Shown here: positions 8,303 through 17,065 of the stretch, piece after piece
Layout: each line of letters starts with the position of its first letter
How positions within the stretch are numbered: position 1 is the first letter of the stretch
Source: Leucobacter sp. OH1287
GTDB lineage: Bacteria > Actinomycetota > Actinomycetes > Actinomycetales > Microbacteriaceae
Length of the DNA: 38,594 nucleotides
Direction: 5' to 3'
Assembly: GCF_003859945.1 (NCBI RefSeq)
Contig: NZ_RQYM01000014.1
Coordinates: forward strand, 1 to 38,594
Position numbers and translations under genes: made by a program
Notes under the pieces: generated by a model
Databases searched by the model: none
Seen by the model: the letters and a program-made list of their open reading frames with translations, nothing else
What the model was told of the DNA's origin: nothing

Positions 8303-9852
8303 TGCTGCTCGCAGCGCCCTTTGGTGGATCCAACAGGGCGGTGCTAAAAAACGCCCTCGTCGTAATCTTCGGCGTTTTGGTTGCGGTGTTCCTTGGCATC
8401 TTCCCGCGACTGGTTGCGGGGGAGGATGCCGCGCTGGCGCTACAGTATGACGCGCTAATCAGCTTCGCGGTGCTCTCTGCCGCGCTGTTGCTGCCGCTGT
8501 TTTTTGACACGGCGCAGCTCGAAGCCAGACAGTTCGCAATCTACCCTTACAGCCCTGCCCAGATCACAACCGGGATCCTTGTAACCGCGCTGTTTAGCTG
8601 GCGTTTCCTGCTGGTGCTTTTGTGGCTGGGCACCAGGTTTGCAACCCGCGCCGAGCTGCTCGGCCCCGGCTGGCCGCTGCTGGTGCTCGATTCGGCGCTG
8701 ATTCTCGGAGCCGCCATCGCCTTCGCTCACGCCGCGGTTGCCGTGCAAAAGTGGCTGCTGAGGGGGACCGCGCTAACACTGCTGCGCCGGGTGCTCGGTA
8801 TCTCGCTGCTTTTGCTGCTCGCGCCGCTAGGCTGTTTTGTGCTGTTTACGATCGTCACCAAAAATGACGCGCAACTACTCAGCGCCCTCAATGCTTCGCT
8901 GTGGCTGCCAACCGTTGCCCCGGTCGGTGCCACCCTGATGACGGTGACGGGGAAGGCATCGTTTGCGGCAACACTGTGGATCGTGTCGGCTGCTGCGCTG
9001 GTTGTCAGTGTCGCCGTCTGCTATTTCGCGTCCGCGAAAAGCATGGTGCTCTCGGATGCCGCGCCGGGCGACAGCCGCAACATAGACACGCTCGGACTGT
9101 TTGTCTACTTCAGCGCTAAACCCGCCGGGGTTATTGCCGCGCGCAGTCTCACCTATCTGCGCCGCGACCCGCGCTACCGGGTTTCGCTGCTCGCAATCCC
9201 CGCCGCCGCAGCCCTCGCTGTTTTTGCGCTGTGGATCGCGGGCGTGCCGCCGACCGTGCTGTCGCTTTTGCCGCTGCCGATTATGCTGTTCCTGCTCGGC
9301 TGGGCGCTGCACAACGATGTTGCGATGGACTCAACCGCGATCTGGTTGCACATTGCAAGCGGCATCAAAGGTTTCGACGACCGGCTCGGCAGGCTCGCGC
9401 CCGCAGCCGCTGTCGGCATTCCGATGCTGTTTATCGGCAGCAGTATCTCGGTTATTTTCTACGGCAACTGGCTGATCCTACCGGTCGTTTTCGGACTCAA
9501 CTGCGCCGCCCTGCTAATTGGGATGGCGGTTTCAACGGTTGCCTCCGCGCTCACCCCGTACCCGTCAACCAGGCCGGGGGAGAGCCCGTTCCTGCAGCCG
9601 CAGTTCACCGAGTCCGGCGCACTGTCAGCACAGCTGGTGTCATTCCTCTGCGGAATCTTCCTGGCGATCCCGGTTATTGTCTTTAGTATCTCGGCGATTC
9701 TGCACGAGAACGAGACCGCGGCTCTCTGGCTGACCGCCCTCGCGAGCGTCGCTTTTGGCGCAATGCTGCTGTTTGCTTGCCTGAAACTCGGCGGCTGGAT
9801 CTTCGAGCGTAAGGGTCCAGAGATTCTCGCCGCGGCAGAAATCTATGACTGA
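8272..9852 (+). CDS. Multi-spanning ABC permease-like membrane protein
   Basis: 526-residue very hydrophobic protein with about twelve predicted membrane segments, no soluble domain and no ATP-binding motif. It is translated from the 3' end of the ATPase gene. The GTG at 8272 has GGAGGGGG (8258-8265) 6 nt upstream, an excellent ribosome binding site. The ATG at 8302 forms a TAATG overlap with the ATPase stop and is the alternative start. The overlap implies translational coupling and a stable two-component transporter. Similar large uncharacterised permeases occur next to ATPases in many actinobacteria. I see no motif that gives a substrate. Confidence 0.8.
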   Translation: MVARSLRLRLMLLAAPFGGSNRAVLKNALVVIFGVLVAVFLGIFPRLVAGEDAALALQYDALISFAVLSAALLLPLFFDTAQLEARQFAIYPYSPAQITTGILVTALFSWRFLLVLLWLGTRFATRAELLGPGWPLLVLDSALILGAAIAFAHAAVAVQKWLLRGTALTLLRRVLGISLLLLLAPLGCFVLFTIVTKNDAQLLSALNASLWLPTVAPVGATLMTVTGKASFAATLWIVSAAALVVSVAVCYFASAKSMVLSDAAPGDSRNIDTLGLFVYFSAKPAGVIAARSLTYLRRDPRYRVSLLAIPAAAALAVFALWIAGVPPTVLSLLPLPIMLFLLGWALHNDVAMDSTAIWLHIASGIKGFDDRLGRLAPAAAVGIPMLFIGSSISVIFYGNWLILPVVFGLNCAALLIGMAVSTVASALTPYPSTRPGESPFLQPQFTESGALSAQLVSFLCGIFLAIPVIVFSISAILHENETAALWLTALASVAFGAMLLFACLKLGGWIFERKGPEILAAAEIYD

Positions 9853-9880
9853 TCTCTAAGGTTTAATCCAGAAAGGGCAA

Positions 9881-9886
9881 TAGACT
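9881..9886 (+). promoter_or_regulatory. -10 element placing transcription start at the DUF3039 ATG
   Basis: TAGACT ends 6 nt before the ATG at 9893. No Shine-Dalgarno sequence lies at a usable distance; the nearest purine run, GAAAGGG, is about 15 nt away. The arrangement fits a leaderless transcript. Confidence 0.45.
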
Positions 9887-9892
9887 TTTATC

Positions 9893-10156
9893 ATGGGTAT
9901 TTTTGGCAGTGGTGGATCCGGTGGAACCGATGTGCTTGACAGGGAGCTCACCGAGCTGCTTGAGCAGGATCAGCTAGAAGACGGCGATCACGAGCGCTTT
10001 TCGCACTATGTTCCAAAGGACAAAATCGTTGAATCAGCGGTAACCGGCAAACCGGTTAGGGCTCTCTGCGGTAAAAAATGGGTGCCCTCCCGTGACCCTG
10101 AGCGTTTCCCCGTTTGCCCAGAGTGCAAAGCTGTTTACGAGCGGATGAAGCGGTAG
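9893..10156 (+). CDS. DUF3039 family small zinc-ribbon-like protein
   Basis: 87-residue protein of the actinobacteria-specific DUF3039 family, function unknown. After a Gly-rich start it contains an acidic helix and then a C-terminal LCGKKW...CPECKAVYERM pattern. The three cysteines (CGKKW and CPEC) resemble an incomplete zinc ribbon. Members are typically found close to nicotinate phosphoribosyltransferase, and pncB is indeed two genes away here. It lies downstream of the ABC permease by 40 nt but appears to have its own promoter. Its stop is 11 nt from the stop of the convergent membrane protein. Confidence 0.88.
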   Translation: MGIFGSGGSGGTDVLDRELTELLEQDQLEDGDHERFSHYVPKDKIVESAVTGKPVRALCGKKWVPSRDPERFPVCPECKAVYERMKR

Positions 10157-10167
10157 CGCTGCGCTGC

Positions 10168-10665
10168 TTAAGATTTTGTACCGGGCGGTTGAAGTGTCTC
10201 CATCAACAAGCTCGGCACTTCCGAGCCGTGAGGGAACGCGACGAGGAAGGTTCTTCCTTGTGTATCGTGGATCCTGACCGCATTGTTCCCTCCTGCGGAG
10301 TAGAGGCGGCCGCTCGCCTGCTTCGCTGAGCCCTTGATACCCCAGCCGTTGTAGTCTCTGTACGAGTCAATCGTCTCTGTACTGATATCCAGGATGCTTT
10401 CTCGTGAGATTCGTGTCATCCACACCGGGAAGAATCCGACGGTGACGTGAGACTCTGAAACTTTGACGAACGCGGCTGACAGCAGGGATGCCAGGTTGAG
10501 AATCAGACACCCGATGCCCGTTATCAGCAGTGGAACTACTATACCCGCTCCTCGTGCTAATTCGACCGCTAGCACAGAGAATGAAATGGCGGCTGGAAGC
10601 AGGAAAAGTAGCCCGACCCCGATTCGTAAAGCGATAGGAGAACGGACAAGGAATATGGTTCGCAC
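10168..10665 (-). CDS. Small two-helix membrane protein with PH-like C-terminal domain
   Basis: 165-residue hypothetical protein. Two hydrophobic helices (about 12-34 and 40-64) are followed by a soluble beta-rich segment, roughly from VKVSESHVTVGFF to FLVAFPHGSE, that resembles bacterial PH domains in layout (inference; no catalytic motif). The GTG start is supported by GAGGAAGAGG located 7 nt upstream; an ATG two bases further upstream is out of frame. It lies 48 nt downstream of pncB on the same strand and could be cotranscribed with it. The composition looks slightly less GC-biased than its neighbours. I do not recognise a named family with confidence. Confidence 0.75.
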   Translation of the reverse strand: MRTIFLVRSPIALRIGVGLLFLLPAAISFSVLAVELARGAGIVVPLLITGIGCLILNLASLLSAAFVKVSESHVTVGFFPVWMTRISRESILDISTETIDSYRDYNGWGIKGSAKQASGRLYSAGGNNAVRIHDTQGRTFLVAFPHGSEVPSLLMETLQPPGTKS

Positions 10666-10713
10666 ATGGGTGCCTCTTCCTCTGAAAACGTATCTTTTTT
10701 TATCTCAGGTAGT

Positions 10714-12147
10714 TCATTGGACTAACACGGTTGCAACCGCGGGCTCACCCCGCTGCAGGCTCATCGCAATCGGCGGCAGTTCCCGCACAGAGGTGCTGTG
10801 GCGCTGACGGGCTGCGGCGATCGCCTCGATGCCGGTGAATTGCGGATCCACCTCGCCAGCGGCCACAAAACGGTTGAGCAGGTTGCGGGCTTTAGCGTCG
10901 GACTCTGAAGCGTCGCTGTTTACCCAGCCTGCCGCAGCAAACTCAGCGGTGACAGGGTCGCTGTGCGGGTCGATAACGCTGAGCTTTTCAGCTGACACGA
11001 ACCCGGACTCGTCATAGACACGGTATGCTGCTTTTTTGCCGCCGTAGGAGGTTTTTCCCTCAGCCTTTTTGGCGACTGACTGCCAGTTACCGTTGTCGTC
11101 GGTGCGGGCAACCAGTTTGTAGACCATGCTCATGTTGGGGGAGCCGGATCCGGTAACAACCGAGGTGCCGACACCGAAGGAGTCGACCGGGCTTGCGGCG
11201 AGCGCTGCGATTGTGAACTCGTCGAGGTCGTTTGTGACGGTTATTTTGGTGTTGTGGGCGCCGAGGCTGTCTAGCAGCTCACGCACCTGTTTAACAACAA
11301 CCGGTAGGTCACCCGAGTCAATGCGCACAGCGCCCAGCTCGGTTCCGGCAACCGCGACCGCGTTTTTTACGCCTTGCACGATGTCATAGGTATCGACTAG
11401 CAGGGTTGTTGACTTGCCGAGCGTTGCCACCTGCGCTTCAAACGCGGCGATTTCTGAATCGTGCAGCAGTGTAAAGGCGTGAGCGGCGGTTCCCATGGTT
11501 GGGATCTGGTAGCTTCTTCCCGCCTCCAGGTTGCTGGTTGCCGCGAATCCTGCAATGTATGCGGCCCTTGCTGCGCCGACCGCGTTAATTTCGTTGGTGC
11601 GGCGGGAACCCATTTCGGCAAGGGGCCTGCCGAAGCTCGCGTTAACCATGCGCGATGCCGCTGTTGCGACCGCCGAGTCGGCGTTGAAGATGCTGAGCGC
11701 GAGCGTCTCCAGGATGACACCCTCCGCAAACCCTGACTCAACCGTCAAAATCGGCGAGTTCGGGAAGAACACCTCACCCTCGGCGTAGCCGTAAATATTG
11801 CCGGAGAACCGGTAGTCGGCTAGCCAGTCGAGGGTTTTGCTGCTTAAAAACTGTTCTGAGCGAAGCCACTCCAGCTCGCTGTCGGTGAAGCGGAAACGCG
11901 CAAGCGCCTCCAAAAATCTACCGGTGCCGGCGACAACACCGTATTTTCTCGCGCCGGGAAGGCGGCGGGTGAAAAGCTCAAAAATACTGTCTCGGCTAGC
12001 GGTGCCGGCGGCGAGGGCCGCGTCAACCATCGTCAGTTCGTAGCGGTCAGTGAGAAAGGCTGTTGAGCCTATTAGCGGGGTGGATCCGCTGCCCGCTCTT
12101 GTTGTTGGTGCGGAACTCGATGCTGGGGTGGATGCTGAAGTAGACAC
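10714..12147 (-). CDS. pncB: Nicotinate phosphoribosyltransferase
   Basis: 477-residue enzyme of NAD salvage, joining nicotinate and PRPP to form nicotinate mononucleotide with ATP hydrolysis in the cytoplasm. Recognisable segments include TDRYELTM near the N-terminus, FELFTRRLPG, SRRTNEINAVGAARAAYIAG, GTAAHAF (the His region phosphorylated in the family), VRIDSGDL and FGVGTSVVTGSGSPNMSMVYKLV of the phosphate-binding barrel. Length is normal. The predicted start is GTG at 12147; the first 25 or so residues are Ser/Thr/Ala-rich and not conserved, so the true start may be slightly downstream. It diverges from the yraN-comM-dprA operon and is followed by a small membrane protein gene. Confidence 0.95.
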   Translation of the reverse strand: MSTSASTPASSSAPTTRAGSGSTPLIGSTAFLTDRYELTMVDAALAAGTASRDSIFELFTRRLPGARKYGVVAGTGRFLEALARFRFTDSELEWLRSEQFLSSKTLDWLADYRFSGNIYGYAEGEVFFPNSPILTVESGFAEGVILETLALSIFNADSAVATAASRMVNASFGRPLAEMGSRRTNEINAVGAARAAYIAGFAATSNLEAGRSYQIPTMGTAAHAFTLLHDSEIAAFEAQVATLGKSTTLLVDTYDIVQGVKNAVAVAGTELGAVRIDSGDLPVVVKQVRELLDSLGAHNTKITVTNDLDEFTIAALAASPVDSFGVGTSVVTGSGSPNMSMVYKLVARTDDNGNWQSVAKKAEGKTSYGGKKAAYRVYDESGFVSAEKLSVIDPHSDPVTAEFAAAGWVNSDASESDAKARNLLNRFVAAGEVDPQFTGIEAIAAARQRHSTSVRELPPIAMSLQRGEPAVATVLVQ

Positions 12148-12301
12148 AGACTAATCATAGGGTATTTAACCGCTGAATTACTGAGATTTTAACCTGCTTT
12201 GCGCTCGGGTAAAGAGCTGGTTGCGGGCTGGGAGTGTTGCTGTTTTTGTGCTCTGGCGAACTGCTGTTTCTGGCCTATGGAAAACCCGTTTAGCGCTGAA
12301 G

Positions 12302-12310
12302 TTATCCACA
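12302..12310 (+). promoter_or_regulatory. DnaA-box match upstream of yraN
   Basis: TTATCCACA is an exact match to the consensus DnaA box, in the 227-bp divergent region between pncB and yraN, 65 nt before the yraN start. A single 9-mer can occur by chance, and no second box was seen nearby. The rest of the region shows no clear promoter hexamers. Confidence 0.35.
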
Positions 12311-12374
12311 GTTTTTGCTTTTTGGTGACCCTGACTGTTTTACGAGAGCAGACTTGATGCGGAGGAACCCGACC

Positions 12375-12872
12375 ATGAAAACACCTAACCACATAACCGC
12401 CACCGCAGAGCCGCTGCCAGACTGCACACACCTTCCCGCCCACGGCCCCGCCCAAAAACGGCAGTGCGTCGCCAGAACCGGCGAGGACATTGTCGCCCAC
12501 TATCTCACCGGCAGGGGTGTGCGGATCCTGGCACGCAACTGGCGCTCAGGCAGGCAGGGGGAGCTGGATATTATTGCGCAGGACGGCAGAACCCTGATCG
12601 CCGTAGAGGTGAAAACCAGAACCGGCGACAGCGGCGGGGATCCGCTTGAGGCAATAACCGAAAACAAGCTCTACCAGTTGCGAAAACTGTTCCGGCTCTG
12701 GCTGCGGGCGCAAAGCCCCGGCCAGCAGAGCCAGGGGGATCACGATGCTGGTTTGGGGTGTGTGGATCCGCCCCTGCCGCCCCGCGCCGCAGACATTCGA
12801 ATCGACGCTGCCGCGGTTTTGGTGATGCCGGGAGAGCGGCTGCACCTGAGATACCTGGAGGGGGTCGGCTAG
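12375..12872 (+). CDS. YraN/UPF0102 family nuclease-like protein
   Basis: 165-residue member of the UPF0102 (YraN) family with a restriction-endonuclease-like fold. The core is visible as GEDIVAHYLTGRGVRILARN followed by GELDIIAQDG and IAVEVKTRTG, i.e. the (E)-x-D...E-x-K arrangement of PD-(D/E)XK nucleases. Its biochemical role is not firmly established. GGAGG at 12361-12365 gives ideal spacing to the ATG at 12375; upstream in-frame starts at 12357 and 12315 lack support. Its last base is shared with the GTG of comM, so translation is coupled. In many actinobacteria rnhB and a DUF2469 gene precede yraN; here pncB is upstream instead. Confidence 0.9.
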   Translation: MKTPNHITATAEPLPDCTHLPAHGPAQKRQCVARTGEDIVAHYLTGRGVRILARNWRSGRQGELDIIAQDGRTLIAVEVKTRTGDSGGDPLEAITENKLYQLRKLFRLWLRAQSPGQQSQGDHDAGLGCVDPPLPPRAADIRIDAAAVLVMPGERLHLRYLEGVG

Positions 12873-14482
12873 TGGTTGTGCAGACTAAAAGCATTGCGCT
12901 AACCGGTTTAACCGGAACCGCGCTGACGATTGAGGCCGCACTGTCAAACCAGCTGCCGGGGCTCGCAATTATCGGCCTGCCAGACACGGCAATTGCCGAG
13001 GCAAAGCAGCGGGTGCGGGTTGCCTGCGCAAACTCTGGCGTGCAGTTGCCGCCCGGGTTTATCACGGTGAACCTCGCACCGGCAGACCTGCGCAAACAGG
13101 GGTCCGCGTTTGATCTCGCAATCGCGGTCAGCTGTGTTGCCGTCTCAGGAATCCACCTGCGACCGGACTTTACGACAACCGTTCACCTCGGGGAGTTGAG
13201 TCTTGACGGGCGCCTGAAACGCCCGGCGGGTCTGCTATCCGCGGTTATCGCAGCCCAGCAAAACGGTTTTACACGGGTGGTTGTGCCAGCGGACTGCGCA
13301 GCTGAGGCGGCGCTCGTTCCCGGAATCGAGGTGGTTAGCGCCAGCAGCCTAAAAGACGTGATCCTGTTCTATCAACAAAAGCCCGGCAACTGGCGGGTTA
13401 TTCAGCCGGGTGAGGGGCGATGGATCGCACAGCCCGCCGCCGGATCCAAGTCCGCTGCCGTACCCGGTGAGGGCTGCACAGCATCTACCGTATCTGAGAC
13501 AGAGCATGAAACCACTGACGAGGCAGCCTATAACTCCGTTGATATAGCCGACATTGTTGGCCAGGAGGAAGCCGTCTCCGCGCTCGCAGTTGCCGCCGCA
13601 GGTGGCCACAATCTTGCGCTCAACGGTACACCCGGGGTTGGTAAAACCCTGCTCGCTAACGCCCTTGTTGGGGTTATGCCGGATCTTGACGACGCTGCCG
13701 CGCTTGAAGCGAGCAGCATAGTCTCACTCGGTGGCACAGCCCTAACCAAACTGGTTAGGCGCCCTCCGCTTATCGCACCCCACCACACGGCATCAACCGC
13801 CGCGATAATCGGAACCGGCCACAACGGTTTTGTTAGACCCGGCGCGATCACCCTGGCAAGCCACGGCATCCTGTTTATGGATGAGGCGCCGGAGTTTGCA
13901 GGCAGTGTGCTCGATTCGCTCCGGCAACCACTCGAGACCGGGTATATCGAGATCCATCGCGCCCGCGTCAGAGCGACACTGCCCGCCAAGTTTCAACTCG
14001 TGCTGGCAGCCAACCCGTGCCCGTGCGGGTACGCCGGAATTATTGGCGGAGTGAAACAGTGTGAGTGCGCACCCCAGCAGATTAGAAGATACAGCAACAA
14101 AATATCCGGTCCTCTACAAGACCGTATCGACCTGCGAGTGAAGGTGAACAGCGTCACCAACAGTTACCGTGCCAAACAGAGTCAAACCAGCGCGGAGATG
14201 CAGCAGCGGGTTAGTACAGCACAGGAGCGCGCCAGAAAACGGCTCAAGAATACCGGGTGGACAAAAAACGCCCAGGTGAGCGGAGCCTGGCTGCGGGCAA
14301 CAAACTCAGTAATCCCCGCAAAGGATCGCGAAGCAATCGACAGCGCACTCACCAGCGGCTACATAACCATGCGCGGCTACGACAAAATACTGCGCATCGC
14401 CTGGACCATCGCCGACCTAAACAACCTGGAACAGCCAGACAAAACCTGCATAGCAGAAGCCCTGCACCTGAGAGGATACTAG
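12872..14482 (+). CDS. comM: ComM/YifB-type Mg-chelatase-like AAA+ ATPase
   Basis: 536-residue AAA+ helicase-like protein of the YifB/ComM family; ComM promotes branch migration during integration of transforming DNA in studied species. Residues 1-170 form the N-terminal S5/Lon-like domain (LPGLAIIGLPDTAI). The AAA+ core carries Walker A GTPGVGKT (252-259), the RRPPLIAPHHTAS signature (296-308), Walker B ILFMDE (333-338), a CPCGY cysteine motif (393-397) and PLQDRIDL. A Mg-chelatase C-terminal helical domain follows. The start is GTG 12872, with CTGGAGGGGG 7 nt upstream, overlapping the yraN stop by one base. The Thr-rich linker at about 195-220 is poorly conserved. The gene's last base is the first base of dprA. 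Confidence 0.93.
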   Translation: MVVQTKSIALTGLTGTALTIEAALSNQLPGLAIIGLPDTAIAEAKQRVRVACANSGVQLPPGFITVNLAPADLRKQGSAFDLAIAVSCVAVSGIHLRPDFTTTVHLGELSLDGRLKRPAGLLSAVIAAQQNGFTRVVVPADCAAEAALVPGIEVVSASSLKDVILFYQQKPGNWRVIQPGEGRWIAQPAAGSKSAAVPGEGCTASTVSETEHETTDEAAYNSVDIADIVGQEEAVSALAVAAAGGHNLALNGTPGVGKTLLANALVGVMPDLDDAAALEASSIVSLGGTALTKLVRRPPLIAPHHTASTAAIIGTGHNGFVRPGAITLASHGILFMDEAPEFAGSVLDSLRQPLETGYIEIHRARVRATLPAKFQLVLAANPCPCGYAGIIGGVKQCECAPQQIRRYSNKISGPLQDRIDLRVKVNSVTNSYRAKQSQTSAEMQQRVSTAQERARKRLKNTGWTKNAQVSGAWLRATNSVIPAKDREAIDSALTSGYITMRGYDKILRIAWTIADLNNLEQPDKTCIAEALHLRGY

Positions 14483-15897
14483 TGAACACACAAACCTTCC
14501 TAACCCAGACCCCGATACTCGCCAGGCAGCTATCACTGCTGCTACAGAAAGCTGACGAGGCAACCCTGGAGCAAGCCCCGAGAAACAGTGATCGGCCAGA
14601 CGATGCCACTGACGGGGTAACCGACACACACGCCACCAACGCTGCGGGGGATAGCGACGGTGACACAGCGCCGGTCCCGCTACCCAGAAAATACCCCGCC
14701 GAGATCCTAAACGACACCCTCGCGAGAATAATCTGGAGCCAACTCACCGAACCCGGGGACGCAATCGCCGGAATACTAATAAAACACCTCGGATCCGAAG
14801 CAGCACTCGACACGGTGCTGCCCTACATCCACGAAATCAGACACAACAGCATCACCCCACAAGCCTCAGCACCAACCGTATTAAACCAGCTGCTCTTCCA
14901 ACAGCTAGAAGCACACCGGGTGTCACACAAACAGATCACGGCAGCTCTCGCCCGCTGGGAACCAAGATACGATCCGCTAAAAATCAACAAAACCATCCAG
15001 TTCGCCATCGCAAAACAGCTGAAACTTTTAACACCAACATCAAAATACTGGCCAAAACAGGTCGAAATACTCGAAATCCACAAACCCTACCTGCTGTGGG
15101 TGAGAGGAAACCCGAGCAGCCTAGCAGGCAGAAAAATCGCCATCGTCGGCGCAAGAGCAGCAAGCAACTACGGTGAAAGAGTAACAGCAGAAATCGTCGC
15201 CTCACTGACAGGTACCAACACGGCTGTCGTCTCAGGTGGCGCCTTCGGCATAGACGCAACAGCACACCGAGCAGCACTCCACAAAGGAACCAAAACCATA
15301 GCCGTCCTCGCGGGCGGAGTGGATCGCAACTACCCAATCGCCCACACCGAACTGTTCAACAAAATCATCGAAAACGGAGGCTGCGTCATCTCAGAACTAC
15401 TCCCGGGCAGCATCCCAACCAGGTGGCGATTCCTGCAACGAAACCGAGTTATCGCAGCGCTCGCCGACGCGACCGTTGTAACAGAGGCCGGAATCAGGTC
15501 AGGATCACTAAACACCGCAGGACACACCTGCCAGATCGGCAGACCCCTCGGAGCTGTGCCGGGCCAGATAACAGCCGCATCATCGGTTGGCTGCCACAAA
15601 CTGATCCGCGAATACGACGCAAAACTAATAACCTCCGGGCAAGACATAAAAGAACTGCTCGGCCTGGGGCAGGATACAACAGAGCCCACAGGCGAAACCG
15701 GCCAGCGTGAAACCTCAATCAACGTCCGAGTGTTAGACGCGCTACCAAAACGCGGCTATAAAACAGTCGCGGAGGTCGCGGCAGCAGCGGGTCTCAGCTA
15801 CCAGGAGACACGGCAGGCGCTCGCAGAACTACTGCTGAGCGGTAAAGCAACAAAAGCAGAGTATGTAAACGACACAAAATGGCGGCTCGCCCAGTGA
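14482..15897 (+). CDS. dprA: DNA processing protein DprA, with long N-terminal extension
   Basis: 471-residue DprA, the single-strand DNA binder that loads RecA during transformation. The Rossmann core (about 200-390) shows IVGARAASNYG, VSGGAFGIDATAHRAAL, VLAGGVDRNYP, SELLPGSIPTRWRFLQRNRVIA and EAGIRSGSLNTAGH. A C-terminal winged-helix domain (about 410-470) follows. The first 75 residues include an acidic Asp/Thr-rich linker, and the total length is well above the 290-380 typical of the family. The GTG start overlaps the comM stop by one base, with AGAGGA 5 nt before it. The yraN-comM-dprA arrangement is widespread in actinobacteria even where natural competence is unproven, so competence here is only inferred. 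Confidence 0.93.
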   Translation: MNTQTFLTQTPILARQLSLLLQKADEATLEQAPRNSDRPDDATDGVTDTHATNAAGDSDGDTAPVPLPRKYPAEILNDTLARIIWSQLTEPGDAIAGILIKHLGSEAALDTVLPYIHEIRHNSITPQASAPTVLNQLLFQQLEAHRVSHKQITAALARWEPRYDPLKINKTIQFAIAKQLKLLTPTSKYWPKQVEILEIHKPYLLWVRGNPSSLAGRKIAIVGARAASNYGERVTAEIVASLTGTNTAVVSGGAFGIDATAHRAALHKGTKTIAVLAGGVDRNYPIAHTELFNKIIENGGCVISELLPGSIPTRWRFLQRNRVIAALADATVVTEAGIRSGSLNTAGHTCQIGRPLGAVPGQITAASSVGCHKLIREYDAKLITSGQDIKELLGLGQDTTEPTGETGQRETSINVRVLDALPKRGYKTVAEVAAAAGLSYQETRQALAELLLSGKATKAEYVNDTKWRLAQ

Positions 15898-15920
15898 ATA
15901 CCTGAGGATAGAGCTAACTT

Positions 15921-15958
15921 ACCTGGTCTAATTGAAACATATGTCATACAATCCAGGT
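15921..15958. promoter_or_regulatory. Dyad and possible -10 at the xerC start
   Basis: ACCTGG (15921-15926) and CCAGGT (15953-15958) form an inverted repeat around ATTG...CAAT and a central CATATG. TACAAT (15947-15952) ends 6 nt before the ATG at 15959, fitting a leaderless promoter embedded in the dyad. Functional significance is untested. Confidence 0.35.
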
Positions 15959-17017
15959 ATGCTGCAGACCTCAGAAGCGGTTGTTAAATACCTCAGGACT
16001 ATAGAGTTTGAATACGGCTATAGTCCTGAAACCGTGCGCGCGTATCGCAGCGACCTCTACCTCTTCCTCGACTTCCTGTTGACAACCAAACAGGTGATGA
16101 TCAGAGACCTCAACGCCGATATTATGCGGGGATGGCTGTGGCAGCAACAGGAAGAGGGCAACAGTTCAACAACTATCGCCAGGAAAATAGCAACCCTCAA
16201 ATCCTTCGGCTCATGGCTGGAGGCGCAAGACCTGCTGCCGTTTAACCCGGCAGAAACACTGCAAACCCCGAAACGCACACAGAAACTCCCGCGAGTGCTC
16301 GCTGTCGAACAGGTGCGCCACATTCTAAACACCGCAAAACAGCGGGCAGAAACAGCGCGAGTAAACGGCGGCCCCGATGCTCGCGCGATCCGCGACTGGG
16401 TGATGCTGGAACTCATCTACGCGACCGGGATTCGGCTCTCCGAAACAACGCTGCTGCCACTCTCACACGTCAACCTGCGCGAGCGAACCATCCGCGTTAT
16501 CGGAAAAGGCAACAAAGAACGGGTTATTCCATTCGGGAAACCAGCGGCCGAAGCGCTCGACAAGTATATTCGGGTGGCAAGACCGCTGCTTACAAACCCT
16601 GAAAAACCACACAGCGAACTGTTCCTCGGCAACCGCGGCGGTAAACTGCCAAACAGTCACCTCTACAGGCTCGTCACCAAATACATCGGCGACCTGCTCG
16701 GGGCAGAACCCGCTGGTCCACACACGCTACGACACTCGGTTGCAACCCACATGCTCGACTACGGGGCAGAGCTGCGGGTTGTGCAGGAGTTTTTAGGGCA
16801 CGACAGTATCGCCAGCACCCAGGTCTACACCCACATCTCCAAACAGCGGCTAGCGCAGGGGTACCTGCTCGCACACCCGCGCGCCAAGAAACCAGGCAGT
16901 GATCCAGCCACGACTCGCACAAAAGAGCAGGCGGGCGCGGTGGATCCAACCAGCGACCCCGTCAGGTTCAAACCCAAGCCCGGGGAGCTCAAGAAATACA
17001 AAGACGCCGACGAGTAG
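15959..17017 (+). CDS. xerC: Tyrosine recombinase XerC
   Basis: 352-residue site-specific recombinase that resolves chromosome dimers at dif together with XerD. The N-terminal SAM-like DNA-binding domain (EYGYSPETVRAYRSDL) precedes the catalytic domain. The full set of active-site residues is present: Arg159 (TGIRLSE), Lys183 (GKGNKER), His255 and Arg258 (HTLRHS), His281 (LGHDS) and nucleophile Tyr290 (QVYTHIS). The C-terminus extends about 50 residues past the tyrosine with a Lys/Pro-rich tail. In-frame starts at TTG 15932 and ATG 15941 also exist; 15959 is preferred because it matches the usual XerC N-terminus and has a -10-like TACAAT just before it. It lies between dprA and rpsB as in many actinobacteria and is convergent with the M23 gene. 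Confidence 0.92.
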   Translation: MLQTSEAVVKYLRTIEFEYGYSPETVRAYRSDLYLFLDFLLTTKQVMIRDLNADIMRGWLWQQQEEGNSSTTIARKIATLKSFGSWLEAQDLLPFNPAETLQTPKRTQKLPRVLAVEQVRHILNTAKQRAETARVNGGPDARAIRDWVMLELIYATGIRLSETTLLPLSHVNLRERTIRVIGKGNKERVIPFGKPAAEALDKYIRVARPLLTNPEKPHSELFLGNRGGKLPNSHLYRLVTKYIGDLLGAEPAGPHTLRHSVATHMLDYGAELRVVQEFLGHDSIASTQVYTHISKQRLAQGYLLAHPRAKKPGSDPATTRTKEQAGAVDPTSDPVRFKPKPGELKKYKDADE

Positions 17018-17065
17018 CCCGCGGCCTGGCGGTCGCGAACCTCACCGGGAAGCGGGGCAGAGTCG

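Noticed and set aside
10168-10665. Recent horizontal acquisition of the PH-like membrane protein gene
   Set aside because: Composition differs only mildly by eye, and there are no repeats, tRNA or mobility genes nearby.
12758-12871. Upstream extension of the comM frame into yraN
   Set aside because: Arg/Pro-rich out-of-frame reading of yraN; GTG 12872 has a strong ribosome binding site and matches the family N-terminus.
14482-17017. dif recombination site near xerC
   Set aside because: No 28-bp sequence with XerC/XerD arms resembling actinobacterial dif was recognised; the dyad at 15921-15958 does not match.
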